Source: an uncultured Hyphomicrobiales bacterium
GTDB lineage: Bacteria > Pseudomonadota > Alphaproteobacteria > Rhizobiales > Beijerinckiaceae
Reading direction: 5' to 3'
Assembly: GCA_903918155.1 (NCBI GenBank)
Contig: CAIXDD010000299.1
Span: forward strand, 1 to 11,277
DNA: 11,277 bases
Shown here in pieces: positions 1 through 7,446 of the stretch. The notes beneath the pieces are model-generated. The model was not told the DNA's origin and ran no database searches. It was given only the letters and a program-made list of their open reading frames with translations. Made by a program: the position numbers and the translations under genes. Numbering within the stretch: position 1 is the stretch's first letter; each line of letters opens with the position of its first letter.

Positions 1-2
1 CC

Positions 3-473
3 GGCGCGGCGATGCTGGCGTGGCGCGGCGTTCCGCCCTTGCGCGCCCGTCATCTGTGGTGGCTCGCCCCCATGGCCCTCTATCACGCGGCCGCCACGAC
101 GCTCGTGCGCTGGCTTGCGCCCGATTACGCGCTGTCGCTGTTCATCCCGCTCGATCCCGCCTCGCTGGCGCTGTCCTTTCTGGCGGTGGTCGTCCTCGCG
201 CCGCTGGCGGAGGAATTGTTTTTCCGCGGCTGGCTCTTCGGCATTTTGCGCGCGGCTCTTCCGGGCCTCGCCGCGACGCTCGTCTGCGCGGGCGCCTTCG
301 CGCTCGCCCATTGGGACGGGACGGGCCTTTATCCGCTGGCGGTTTTCGTTCCCGGTCTCGCCCTCACCCTGCTGCGCGCCCGCACGGGCTCCGCGCAGGC
401 GAGCGCATGGGCGCATGCGATTTATAATTTCGTCGGCTGGACCGGGCTCGTCGCGATCAGCGCGCTGCGCTGA
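3..473 (+). CDS. CPBP-family intramembrane metalloprotease, 5' end missing
   Basis: The frame is open to the left edge with no stop, and CPBP (Abi/Rce1-like) proteins usually have over 200 residues, so the gene very probably begins outside the window; the first ATG seen is at 12. Numbering from that ATG, all three family motifs are present: EExxxR (E67, E68, R72, in EELFFRG), FxxxH (F96 to H100) and HxxxN (H135 to N139). These residues form the active site of the glutamate-type intramembrane protease. Several hydrophobic stretches (about residues 52-65, 84-99, 107-121) fit membrane helices. Family roles include CAAX-prenyl endopeptidase in eukaryotes and bacteriocin self-immunity or unknown substrates in bacteria; no substrate can be named here. 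It ends 2 bases before the convergent neighbour. Family is certain; function is not. Confidence 0.88.
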   Translation, partial: GAAMLAWRGVPPLRARHLWWLAPMALYHAAATTLVRWLAPDYALSLFIPLDPASLALSFLAVVVLAPLAEELFFRGWLFGILRAALPGLAATLVCAGAFALAHWDGTGLYPLAVFVPGLALTLLRARTGSAQASAWAHAIYNFVGWTGLVAISALR

Positions 474-475
474 GG

Positions 476-934
476 TCAGCCCGTTCCCGGCGCGCCGCCC
501 GTCAGCATGCGCTCGATCTCATGCACGGGCATGCCGGTGAGGTCCTTGGCGATCTCGGCGCCCAGCACGCTTTTCACGCGGTGCCCATAGGCCTGCCGCA
601 GCACGCCGAGCGCCTTGGGCGGGGCGACCACATGCAGGCGGGGAATGGGGGCGGGCTCATGTTCGAGCCGCTCCAGCAGGGCCTCGAGAAAGGCGATCTC
701 CGCCTGGCCCTTCCAGTCCGTCTGCTCGACCGCGCTGCGCGCCGCGCCCACCGAGGCATGGACCCGGCCCGGCGCGTCGGCGCCCTGCAGGCGCGTGCGT
801 TCATGGGGCTCCTCGATCGCCTCGCGCGTGCGCAGATTGGGGAATTTCTCGTCCCCGACATTCTCCAAAATCAGGGCGCGCGCCCCGTCGCACACGAGAA
901 TCCAGTCTCCGCGGTCGAATGATATTTTGAGCAT
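476..934 (-). CDS. Host attachment family protein (baeRF12-like)
   Basis: A protein of 152 residues matching the family annotated 'protein required for attachment to host cells', now grouped with bacterial proteins distantly related to archaeal/eukaryotic release factor eRF1 (baeRF family 12). Visible signatures are an N-terminal WILVCDGARA strand (W11-A20), the central PGR...SVG..RSAVE..TDW block (residues 55-74), the VVAPPKALGVLR loop (102-113) and the C-terminal AEIAKDLTGMP.HEIERML (126-144). The start at 934 is chosen because GGAGG lies 4 bases upstream and because the family begins just before the W-[IV]-L-V motif; the frame also runs open upstream to an ATG at 1108, but that stretch has no family likeness. 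No signal peptide is seen, so it is probably cytoplasmic despite the name. The attachment role comes from old plant-associated annotations and should be treated as unproven; a ribosome-linked role is equally speculative. Confidence 0.87.
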   Translation of the reverse strand: MLKISFDRGDWILVCDGARALILENVGDEKFPNLRTREAIEEPHERTRLQGADAPGRVHASVGAARSAVEQTDWKGQAEIAFLEALLERLEHEPAPIPRLHVVAPPKALGVLRQAYGHRVKSVLGAEIAKDLTGMPVHEIERMLTGGAPGTG

Positions 935-1176
935 GACGCCTCCATGGACGCCCCCCCGCCGCCGGCATTGTAAGCAGGAGTTTACGTCTTCGGCGGGGCG
1001 GCGCAACGCCGCAATAGCCAAGGTTCGCACGATTTCGCGCCGGGGATGGCGAAGGGAGCCGTCTGGGGCACCGTCTGGGGACGCTCGGGGAAGGCTGGGG
1101 GGACGCAAAGCCGGGAATCGCGCTAGATAGGGGGCTGTTCCAACGCGGCGGCCACGCCGTTCATCCGGGCCCGTTC
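935..1176. other. Divergent intergenic region with G-run cluster before thyA
   Basis: This 242-base gap must hold the divergent promoters of the host attachment gene and of thyA. I see no convincing -35/-10 pair in either direction. The thyA-proximal part is rich in G runs on the plus strand: GGGG at 1065, 1077 and 1087 and GGGGGG at 1097, plus a 10-base direct repeat CCGTCTGGGG at 1059 and 1071. No RNA gene is evident. Confidence 0.5.
939..943 (-). promoter_or_regulatory. Shine-Dalgarno GGAGG of the host attachment gene
   Basis: On the minus strand GGAGG is followed by CGTC and the ATG at 934-932. The strong match, with a short 4-base spacer, decides the start of this gene against the longer upstream extension. 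Confidence 0.7.
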
Positions 1177-1971
1177 ATGCGCCAATATCACGACCTGCTC
1201 CGCCGCATCCTCGCCGAAGGCGTGCGCAAGCCCGACCGCACGGGCACGGGCGTCCTGTCGGTCTTCGGCCATCAGATGCGCTTCGATCTCAGCGAAGGCT
1301 TTCCCCTCGTCACCACGAAGAAGCTGCATCTGAAATCCATCGTGCATGAATTGCTGTGGTTCATCGCGGGCGACACCAACATCCGTTACCTGAAGGACAA
1401 TGGCGTCTCCATCTGGGACGAATGGGCCGACGAGCGCGGCGAGCTTGGTCCCGTCTACGGCAAGCAATGGCGATCCTGGGAAGGCGCGGACGGGCGCGTC
1501 CATGATCAGCTCGCCAGCCTCATCGAGGAGATCCGGCGCAATCCGGACTCGCGCCGCCTCCTGCTGTCGGCGTGGAATGTGGGCGATCTCGACAAGATGG
1601 CGCTGGCCCCCTGCCATTGCCTGTTCCAGTTCTGGGTCGCCGACGGCGCATTGTCGTGCCAGCTCTATCAGCGCTCCGCCGATTGTTTCCTCGGCGTGCC
1701 TTTCAACATCGCAAGTTACGCCCTGCTCACCCATCTCATGGCGCAGGCCTGCGGCTTGCGCGCCGGCGATTTCGTGCACACGTTCGGCGATGCGCATCTC
1801 TATCTCAATCATCTCGACCAGGCGCGCCTGCAATTGTCGCGCGAGCCGCGCCCGCTGCCGCGCCTGAAGCTCAATCCGCAGACCCGCTCGCTGTTCGATT
1901 TCGTCTATGACGACATCGTCTTCGAGAATTACGATCCCCATCCGCTCATCAAGGCGCCGGTGGCGGTGTGA
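1177..1971 (+). CDS. thyA: Thymidylate synthase
   Basis: Converts dUMP to dTMP using 5,10-methylenetetrahydrofolate as carbon donor and reductant, in the cytoplasm. The product has 264 residues, the same length as E. coli ThyA, and aligns without visible gaps. Landmarks are DRTGTG near residue 21, FGHQMRF, FPLVTTKK, the catalytic cysteine C146 in APCHC (codon 1612-1614), the dUMP-binding QLYQRSAD with FLGVPFNIASYA, and the C-terminal KAPVAV needed for loop closure. The start is fixed by family alignment (M-[KR]-Q-Y); there is no recognisable Shine-Dalgarno within 15 bases, which is unusual beside its neighbours. Its stop overlaps the GTG of the dihydrofolate reductase gene by four bases, so translation of the pair is probably coupled. 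This pairing makes sense because thymidylate synthase oxidises the folate that the next enzyme reduces. Confidence 0.98.
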   Translation: MRQYHDLLRRILAEGVRKPDRTGTGVLSVFGHQMRFDLSEGFPLVTTKKLHLKSIVHELLWFIAGDTNIRYLKDNGVSIWDEWADERGELGPVYGKQWRSWEGADGRVHDQLASLIEEIRRNPDSRRLLLSAWNVGDLDKMALAPCHCLFQFWVADGALSCQLYQRSADCFLGVPFNIASYALLTHLMAQACGLRAGDFVHTFGDAHLYLNHLDQARLQLSREPRPLPRLKLNPQTRSLFDFVYDDIVFENYDPHPLIKAPVAV

Positions 1972-2513
1972 GCGCGACGATTTCCTCAGACCCGCCGCTC
2001 GCGCTCGTCGTCGCCATGGGGCGCAATCGCGTGATCGGCGGCAAGGGCGCCCTGCCGTGGCGCCTGTCGAGCGACCTCAAGCGGTTCAAGGCGATCACCA
2101 TGGGCAAGCCGCTGCTCATGGGACGCAAGACCTTCGCCTCCATCGGGCGCCCGTTGCCGGGCCGCGAAACCGTCGTGCTCACGCGCGACCGTGGGTTTTC
2201 ACATCCGGGTGTCTACGTGGCGTATGACCTCGCCGGCGCGCTTGCGCTCGCGCGCGCGCGGGCCTTGGCCATGGGCGCCTCGGAGATCATCGTCGCCGGG
2301 GGCGGCGATCTTTACGCCCAGACCATCGGCCTCGCCGGCCGGCTCGACGTGACGCTGGTCGATCTTGCGCCTGCGGGAGACGCGTTTTTCCCCGAAATCG
2401 ACCCTCTTTTGTGGGAGGAGACGGATCGGGAGGACCATCCCGCAGGGCCTGGCGACGACGCGCCGTTCAGCGTGCGCGCCTATCGACGGCGAACGGATCC
2501 TGCCCCACGTTGA
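1968..2513 (+). CDS. folA: Dihydrofolate reductase
   Basis: Reduces dihydrofolate to tetrahydrofolate with NADPH, regenerating the cofactor consumed by the adjacent thymidylate synthase. The 181-residue product has the single-domain DHFR fold signatures: LALVVAMGRNRVIG at residues 11-24, GALPWRLSSDLKRFK with the substrate-binding acid D36, MGRKTFASIGRPLPGR, VVLTRD, and the IIVAGGGDLYAQ NADPH-binding segment. The start is GTG inside the GTGAGC sequence at the end of thyA, a four-base overlap that implies translational coupling. Residues beyond about 165 (TDREDHPAGPGDDAPF...) form a short charged tail around the usual final strand. It is expected to be the trimethoprim/methotrexate target type rather than a plasmid-borne resistance variant, because it sits in a housekeeping pair. 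Some annotators use dfrA for such genes. Confidence 0.96.
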   Translation: MSATISSDPPLALVVAMGRNRVIGGKGALPWRLSSDLKRFKAITMGKPLLMGRKTFASIGRPLPGRETVVLTRDRGFSHPGVYVAYDLAGALALARARALAMGASEIIVAGGGDLYAQTIGLAGRLDVTLVDLAPAGDAFFPEIDPLLWEETDREDHPAGPGDDAPFSVRAYRRRTDPAPR

Positions 2514-2588
2514 AAACTAGGCGGCGGGTGCTTAATTCCTGTGGGAGCGCCGCGGTGCGGCGCCCGGAGGGGAACAGAAGGATTTTCC
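2514..2588 (+). promoter_or_regulatory. hflK leader with 7-bp hairpin and Shine-Dalgarno
   Basis: The 75 bases before hflK contain a perfect GCGCCGC / GCGGCGC hairpin (2547-2553 and 2557-2563, 3-base loop GGT). It is followed by CCCGGAGG rather than a T run, so it does not look like an intrinsic terminator. AAGGA at 2578-2582 with a 6-base spacer supports the start of hflK at 2589. No promoter is recognised; hflK may be read through from thyA-folA. Confidence 0.45.
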
Positions 2589-3773
2589 ATGCCCTGGAGC
2601 AATCAGAGCGGCGGCGGCGGCCCATGGGGGAAGCCGCCAGGTGGCGGCGGACCGTGGGGCCAGCCCCCGTCGGGCGGCGGCGGCGGCGGAAGCGGCGGCG
2701 GCCAGCCGGACCTTGAGGAATTGCTGCGGCGCAGTCAGGACAGGCTGAAACAGGTGGTGCCGGGCGGCTTTGGCGGCGGCGGTCTGGGCGTGCTCGCCGC
2801 GCTGATCGTGCTGGCCTGGGGCGCCACGGGCGTCTACACCGTGCAGCCCAACGAGGCTGGCATCGAAACGGTGTTCGGCCGGTTCACCAACCGCACGGCG
2901 CCGGGCCTCAATTACAATTGGCCCTCGCCCATCGGCGCGGTCGCCAAATTGCGCGTCACGGACCGCAACAGCGTGGACATCGGCTTCCGCACGCGCGAGG
3001 ACGCGCGCAGGCCGGGCGTCACCACGCAGCAGGACATCAACGAAGAAAGCCTGATGCTCACCGGCGACGAGAACATCGCCGACGTGAAGTTCCGCGTGAT
3101 CTACCAGATCGATCCGGCGCGGCCGGAGGATTACGCCTTCAACGTGCGCGAGCAGCGCGAGACGATCAAGGCCGTGTCCGAAAGCGTGATGCGCGAGATC
3201 GTGGGCCGCACGCAGATTCAGCGCATCCTCACCGCCGAACGCAAGGTCATCGAGCCGGCGGCGCAGGAGCTGACGCAAAAGGTGCTCAACGATTACAAGG
3301 CGGGCGTTCTGATCCTGCAGGTGCAATTGCTCTCGGTCGATCCGCCCGAGCAGGTGATCTCCGCGTTCCGCGACGTCACCGCCGCCCAGCAGGATCTGGA
3401 GCGCATGCGCAACGAGGCCGAGGCCTACGCCAATCGCGTGGTGCCCGAGGCGCGCGGCGCCGCGGCCCGCATCCTGCAGGAGGCGGAAGCCTATCGCGAA
3501 CAGACCGTGGCGGAAGCGCGCGGTCAGGCCTCGCGCTTCACGCAGGTCTACGAGCAATATCGCAATGCGCCGCAGGTCACCCGCGAGCGCATGTATCTTG
3601 AAACCATGGAGCGCGTGCTCGGCGGGTCCAACAAGGTCATCGACGATCAAGGCGGGCAGGGCGTCGTGCCCTATCAGCCGCTCGATCAGCTTCAGCAACA
3701 GCCGGCCGCGCCGTCGCGCACGCTTCCGCAGCCGCCCGCGCCGCAAACCAGCCAGCAGGGGGCGCGCCGATGA
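2589..3773 (+). CDS. hflK: HflK, subunit of the FtsH protease modulator
   Basis: HflK and HflC are SPFH (stomatin/prohibitin-like) inner-membrane proteins that form a large cage around the AAA protease FtsH and limit its access to membrane substrates. This 394-residue protein has a Gly/Pro/Trp-rich head with a repeated GGGGPWG.PP unit (residues 8-27), an amphipathic segment DLEELLRRSQDRL, one membrane helix at about 66-83, and an SPFH domain starting at GVYTVQPNEAGIETVFGRF. Then comes a long charged helical region (ERMRNEAEAYANRVVPEARG...) and a Gln/Pro-rich tail. The start at 2589 is preferred over an ATG 48 bases upstream because AAGGA precedes it at the right distance and the family begins with M-P-W-S/N-N. 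Its stop overlaps the hflC start (ATGA), so the two subunits are translated in coupled fashion. Confidence 0.96.
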   Translation: MPWSNQSGGGGPWGKPPGGGGPWGQPPSGGGGGGSGGGQPDLEELLRRSQDRLKQVVPGGFGGGGLGVLAALIVLAWGATGVYTVQPNEAGIETVFGRFTNRTAPGLNYNWPSPIGAVAKLRVTDRNSVDIGFRTREDARRPGVTTQQDINEESLMLTGDENIADVKFRVIYQIDPARPEDYAFNVREQRETIKAVSESVMREIVGRTQIQRILTAERKVIEPAAQELTQKVLNDYKAGVLILQVQLLSVDPPEQVISAFRDVTAAQQDLERMRNEAEAYANRVVPEARGAAARILQEAEAYREQTVAEARGQASRFTQVYEQYRNAPQVTRERMYLETMERVLGGSNKVIDDQGGQGVVPYQPLDQLQQQPAAPSRTLPQPPAPQTSQQGARR

Positions 3774-4675
3774 AAAAGTCAGCTCTGGGCTTCGCAGCCC
3801 TCATCGTCCTCGGCCTCGTCGTGATCGTGGGCGGGGCTTCGGTCTTCACCGTGCACCAGACCGAACAGGCGCTCGTCCTGCGGTTCGGCCAGCCTGTGGG
3901 CGAGCGCGGCCTCGTCACCAAGCCGGGCCTGCACTTCAAGGCGCCCTTCGTCGAGAACGTCGTTTATTTCGACAATCGCATCCTCGATCTGGAGACCGCC
4001 AAGCAGGAAGTTCTGGCGGCCGACAACAGCCGCATCGAGGTGGACGCGTTCCTGCGCTATCGCATCGTCGATTCGCTGCGCTTCTACCAATCCGTGCGCA
4101 CCATCCAGGGCGGCAACAACCAGCTCGGCTCCGTGCTGAACTCGGCGGTGCGCCGCGTGCTGGGCGAGGCCACGATGATGCAGCTTGTGCGCGAGGACCG
4201 CGCCAATCTGATGCATCGCATCCGCGATCAGGTGAATTCGGAAGCCATCAAGCTCGGCGCGCAGGTTATCGACGTGCGCATCCGCCGCGCCGACCTGCCG
4301 CGCCAGATCTCCGAACAGGTGTTCTTGCGCATGCAGACGGAGCGTCAGCGCGAGGCCTCCGAGTTCCGCGCGCAGGGCGCCGAGCAGAAGCAGCGCATCG
4401 AATCGCGCGCCGACCGCGACGTGACCGTGTTGCGCGCCGAAGCGCAGCGCCAGGCCGACCAGACCCGAGGCGAAGGCGACGCGACCCGCAACAAGATCTT
4501 CGCGGAGGCTTTCGGCAAGGATCCGGACTTCTTCTCCTTCTACCGCTCCATGCAGGCTTATGAGGCGAGCCTGAAGGACAGCCGGTTCGTGATGAGCCCC
4601 AATTCGGAGTTCTTCCGCTTCTTCGGCGCGGTGGACGGACGCCGGCCCGCAGCGCCGGCGCCGGCCCAAAACTGA
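3770..4675 (+). CDS. hflC: HflC, subunit of the FtsH protease modulator
   Basis: Partner of HflK in the membrane complex that regulates FtsH. The 301-residue product starts with a short cytoplasmic MKKS, a membrane helix at about residues 6-24 (FAALIVLGLVVIVGGASV), and the SPFH domain opening with FTVHQTEQALVLRFGQPV. Further family segments are the PGLHFKAPF region, NSRIEVDAFLRYRI, and the coiled-coil stretch ERQREASEFRAQGAEQKQRIESRADRDVTVLRAEAQRQADQ. The PDFFSFYRSMQAYE and FVMSPNSEFFRFF blocks close the C-terminus. The short variable end AVDGRRPAAPAPAQN is typical of the lineage. The ATG overlaps the hflK stop by four bases, which fixes the start and suggests equal stoichiometry. It was named for high-frequency lysogenization in E. 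coli; no phage link is suggested here. Confidence 0.97.
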   Translation: MKKSALGFAALIVLGLVVIVGGASVFTVHQTEQALVLRFGQPVGERGLVTKPGLHFKAPFVENVVYFDNRILDLETAKQEVLAADNSRIEVDAFLRYRIVDSLRFYQSVRTIQGGNNQLGSVLNSAVRRVLGEATMMQLVREDRANLMHRIRDQVNSEAIKLGAQVIDVRIRRADLPRQISEQVFLRMQTERQREASEFRAQGAEQKQRIESRADRDVTVLRAEAQRQADQTRGEGDATRNKIFAEAFGKDPDFFSFYRSMQAYEASLKDSRFVMSPNSEFFRFFGAVDGRRPAAPAPAQN

Positions 4676-4763
4676 CCTCGCGTCGGGCTGGCGCGGCCCT
4701 TGCGCCGGGTTTCCGGCGTGGGCTTGCGCCAGTCCGGTCGCGATTTAGGCTTAATTGCATGCG

Positions 4764-4786
4764 AGGGGGCGACAAGCGCGCCCCTT
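4764..4786 (+). terminator. Possible weak terminator hairpin after hflC
   Basis: AGGGGGCG (4764-4771) can pair with CGCCCCTT (4779-4786) across a 7-base loop, eight pairs including one G-U. The following bases CGGTCTTT hold only a short T tract. It could separate hflKC from the Do-like protease gene, or be a leader hairpin of the latter. Confidence 0.3.
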
Positions 4787-4847
4787 CGGTCTTTAATCAA
4801 GGGGTTCGCGGGATCGCTCCGGCGAGTCAAACAGGAGACGCAGACGC

Positions 4848-6383
4848 ATGCGCACCGCTTCCAAGGGCGTGGCTTTCAGAGCCCTTCTTCTCGCCGGCGC
4901 CCTCGTAAGCCTTGCGCCGGGATTTTCGGCGCTCGCGCCCGGCGCGGCCTTCGCGCAGGGACGCTCGCCGGACTCCTTCGCCGATCTCGCCGCCAATGTC
5001 AGCGACGCGGTGGTGAATATTTCCGCCACGCAGGCGCCGCCCGAGCGGCGCGCCGGCCAAGGCCCCGGTGCGGCGCCCAACGCCCCGAACATGCCCAACC
5101 TTCCGCGCGGCACGCCCTTCGACGACCTGTTCGAAGAATTCTTCAAGCGCCGCCAGCAGGGGCCCGACGCCGACCGCGGCGGCCCGCAGCAGCGCCGCTC
5201 CAATTCGCTGGGCTCGGGCTTTGTGATCGACGCGGCCGGCGTGGTCGTGACGAACAATCACGTCATCGCCGACGCCAGCGAGATCACGGTCATCTTCAAC
5301 GACGGACAGCGCCTGAAGGCGGAGGTCGTCGGCCGCGATTCCAAGGTCGACATCGCGGTCCTGCGCGTGAAGCCCGAAAAGCCGCTCAAGGCGGTGAAAT
5401 TCGGCGACAGCGACAAGATCCGCGTCGGCGACTGGGTGATGGCGGTGGGCAATCCCTTCGGCCTGGGCGGCACGGTGACCGTCGGCATCCTGTCGGCGCG
5501 CAACCGCAACATCAATTCCGGCCCCTATGACGATTACCTGCAGACCGACGCCTCCATCAACAAGGGCAATTCCGGCGGTCCGCTCTTCAGCCTGCAAGGG
5601 GAAGTGATCGGCGTGAACACGGCGATCCTGTCGCCGTCGGGCGGTTCGGTGGGCATCGGCTTCGCCTCGCCCGCCTCCATCGTGAAGCCGCTGGTCGATC
5701 AGCTGCTGCAATATGGCGAGACGCGGCGCGGCTGGCTGGGCGTGCGCATCCAGCAGGTGGACGAGCAGATCGCCGACAGCCTGGGTCTGGGCCGCGCGCG
5801 CGGCGCGCTGGTCGCCGGCATCGACGACAAGGGCCCCGCCAAGCCCGCCGGCCTGCAATCGGGCGACGTGATCCTGCGCTTCGACGGGCAGGAGGTGCGC
5901 AATTCCACCGATCTTCCGCGCATCGTGGCCGCCACGCCCGTGGGCAAGGAAGTGGACGTGAGCATCATGCGCGGCGGCAAGGAGCAGAACCTGAAGGTGA
6001 CGCTCGGCCGGCTTGAGGACGGCGAGCGCATGGCCTCGCTGGGCGACAATCGCCAGCCGCAGGGCGGCGCGGCGCGCAGCGTGACGCAAAAGGCGCTGGG
6101 CATGGAGTTCTCCTCCATCTCGCCCAATCTCGCCCGGCAGTTCAACCTGAAGGACGGCGTGAAGGGCGTGGTCATCACCAGCGTGGAGCCCAATTCTCCC
6201 GCCGCCGAAAAACGCGTGCAGGCCGGCGACGTGATCGTGGAGATCAACCAGCAGGTCATCGGCCAGCCTCAGGACGTGGCCGCGCGCATGAAACAGGCGA
6301 AGGATCAGGGCCGCAAATCGGCGCTCTTCCTCATCGCCAACGCGCAGGGCGAGTCGCGTTTCGTCGCCTTGCCCGTGGAGTGA
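4848..6383 (+). CDS. Do-like (DegP/HtrA) periplasmic serine protease
   Basis: Periplasmic ATP-independent protease and chaperone of the HtrA family, which degrades or holds misfolded envelope proteins. The 511-residue precursor has a signal peptide (R2-A36) with likely cleavage after AFA and before Q37. The trypsin-like domain carries the triad H138 (TNNHV), D168 (KVDIAVL) and S242 (GNSGGP). A low-complexity Pro/Asn/Gln-rich loop at about residues 62-118 corresponds to the regulatory LA loop and includes FDDLFEEFFKR. PDZ1 begins near GWLGV (295-299) and PDZ2 occupies about 415-510. Two PDZ domains fit DegP/DegQ/MucD rather than DegS. The start has AGGAG at 4833-4837, 10 bases upstream. Lying behind hflKC, it joins a membrane/periplasm quality-control cluster. 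No sigma-E-type or CpxR-type promoter was recognised in the 172-base gap. I leave the symbol empty because degP, degQ and mucD cannot be told apart from sequence reading. Confidence 0.95.
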   Translation: MRTASKGVAFRALLLAGALVSLAPGFSALAPGAAFAQGRSPDSFADLAANVSDAVVNISATQAPPERRAGQGPGAAPNAPNMPNLPRGTPFDDLFEEFFKRRQQGPDADRGGPQQRRSNSLGSGFVIDAAGVVVTNNHVIADASEITVIFNDGQRLKAEVVGRDSKVDIAVLRVKPEKPLKAVKFGDSDKIRVGDWVMAVGNPFGLGGTVTVGILSARNRNINSGPYDDYLQTDASINKGNSGGPLFSLQGEVIGVNTAILSPSGGSVGIGFASPASIVKPLVDQLLQYGETRRGWLGVRIQQVDEQIADSLGLGRARGALVAGIDDKGPAKPAGLQSGDVILRFDGQEVRNSTDLPRIVAATPVGKEVDVSIMRGGKEQNLKVTLGRLEDGERMASLGDNRQPQGGAARSVTQKALGMEFSSISPNLARQFNLKDGVKGVVITSVEPNSPAAEKRVQAGDVIVEINQQVIGQPQDVAARMKQAKDQGRKSALFLIANAQGESRFVALPVE

Positions 6384-6384
6384 C

Positions 6385-6390
6385 GAAAGG
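6385..6390 (+). promoter_or_regulatory. Ribosome binding site deciding a GTG start
   Basis: GAAAGG lies 6 bases before the GTG at 6397, immediately after the stop of the Do-like protease gene. It supports this GTG as the start of the Sua5-type gene and implies cotranscription. Confidence 0.55.
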
Positions 6391-6396
6391 CTTTTC

Positions 6397-7446
6397 GTGA
6401 CCGCCCGCCATCAGCCCCCGGAGCATGACGCTTCGGGGGTTTCCGCATCCATCCTTCCCGCAGGGCCTCACGCGGCCGCGCAGGCGGCCCGCGTGCTGCG
6501 CGCGGGCGGGCTCGTCGCCTTGCCGACGGAGACGGTCTACGGCCTTGGCGCGGACGCCGCCTGCGATCTCGCGGTCGCCCGCATTTACGAGGCGAAGGGC
6601 CGGCCCAGTTTCAATCCGCTGATCGCCCATGTGGCCGATCTCGCCGCCGCGCAGGTCCATGGCGTCTTCAACGCCGATGCGCTGGCGCTCGCGCGCGCCT
6701 TCTGGCCGGGGCCGCTCACGCTTGTCGTGCCGGCGGCGCCGGGCTGCGCGGTGAGCCTGCTCGCCCGCGCCGGCCTCGACACGCTGGCCCTGCGCGTCCC
6801 CGACCATCCCGCCGCGCAAGAGATCCTGCGCGCGTTCGGCGGGCCCGTGGCCGCGCCCTCCGCCAATCGATCGGGCCGCGTCAGCCCCACGCAAGCCGCC
6901 CATGTGGCCGCCGATCTCGCCGACCGCATCGACCTGATCGTGGACGCGGGCGCCTGCGAAGTGGGCGTGGAATCGACCATCGTGGCCTGCCTGGGCGCGG
7001 CGGCGCGGATGCTGCGGCCGGGCGGGATCGCGCGCGCCGACATCGAGCGGGCGCTGGGCCGGCCTTTGGCGGCCGACGTAGTCGCCGGACATCAGGAGTC
7101 CGGCCCGCTCGCGCCGGGCATGCTCGCCTCCCATTACGCGCCGCGCGCGCGCGTGCGGCTGGACGCGCGCAGCGTGGCGCCCGACGAGGCGGCGCTCGAT
7201 TTCGCCGGCGCGCTGGCGCAAGGGGAGCAAGGGGCGCAAGGGGAGCACGCGGCGCAAAGCTTGCGGCTCGATCTGTCGCCCGCGGGCGATCTGCGCGAGG
7301 CGGCCGCCCATCTGTTCGATTTTCTGCGCCGCCTCGATCAGCCCGGCGTGCGCGCCATCGCCGTCGCGCCCATTCCGCGCGCAGGATTGGGCGAAGCGAT
7401 CAATGATCGTCTCGCGCGCGCGGCGGCTCCGCGGCTTGAAGCCTAA
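6397..7446 (+). CDS. L-threonylcarbamoyladenylate synthase (Sua5 type)
   Basis: Makes threonylcarbamoyl-AMP from threonine, bicarbonate and ATP, the first step of t6A formation at position 37 of ANN-decoding tRNAs. The TsaC/YrdC domain covers about residues 25-210: LPTETVYGLGADA (42-54), the KGR..FNPL active-site motif (K67, R69, S71, N73), FWPGPLTLV, LRVPDHP and PSANRSG, then GVESTI. A second, Sua5-specific domain follows after SGPLAPGMLASHYAPR, so this is the long two-domain Sua5 form and not the short TsaC of E. coli. The linker inside the C-terminal part holds an 18-base tandem repeat. The GTG start is 13 bases after the protease stop; the downstream end overlaps the convergent gene. The first 20 or so residues are variable and an internal start cannot be excluded. 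The name tsaC or sua5 would both be used for it. Confidence 0.95.
   Translation: MTARHQPPEHDASGVSASILPAGPHAAAQAARVLRAGGLVALPTETVYGLGADAACDLAVARIYEAKGRPSFNPLIAHVADLAAAQVHGVFNADALALARAFWPGPLTLVVPAAPGCAVSLLARAGLDTLALRVPDHPAAQEILRAFGGPVAAPSANRSGRVSPTQAAHVAADLADRIDLIVDAGACEVGVESTIVACLGAAARMLRPGGIARADIERALGRPLAADVVAGHQESGPLAPGMLASHYAPRARVRLDARSVAPDEAALDFAGALAQGEQGAQGEHAAQSLRLDLSPAGDLREAAAHLFDFLRRLDQPGVRAIAVAPIPRAGLGEAINDRLARAAAPRLEA
7216..7257 (+). repeat. 18-base tandem repeat in the Sua5-type gene
   Basis: Units start at 7216 and 7234 (GCGCAAGGGGAGCA plus 4 variable bases) with a partial third GCGCAA at 7252. They encode AQGEQG, AQGEHA and AQ in frame (residues 274-287), in a surface-like linker of the Sua5 C-terminal domain. 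The unit keeps the reading frame, so copy number could change without breaking the gene. Confidence 0.7.

Noticed and set aside
968..987. GTAA...TTAC inverted repeat and a TACAAT-like -10 in the thyA/host attachment gap
   Set aside because: Arms of only four bases, and no -35 at a proper distance for the TACAAT-like hexamer.
935..1108. N-terminal extension of the host attachment gene to an ATG at 1108
   Set aside because: The family begins near the ATG at 934, which has its own GGAGG; the extension shows no likeness to the family.
2532..3746. Long open frame of about 400 codons on the minus strand opposite hflK
   Set aside because: It mirrors the codon structure of hflK in GC-rich DNA, has His/Arg/Ala-rich shadow composition and no family motif; hflK is unmistakable on the other strand.
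4827..6089. Long open frame of 420 codons on the minus strand opposite the Do-like protease gene
   Set aside because: Same kind of shadow: no recognisable domain and skewed composition, while the protease frame carries the full catalytic triad and two PDZ domains.
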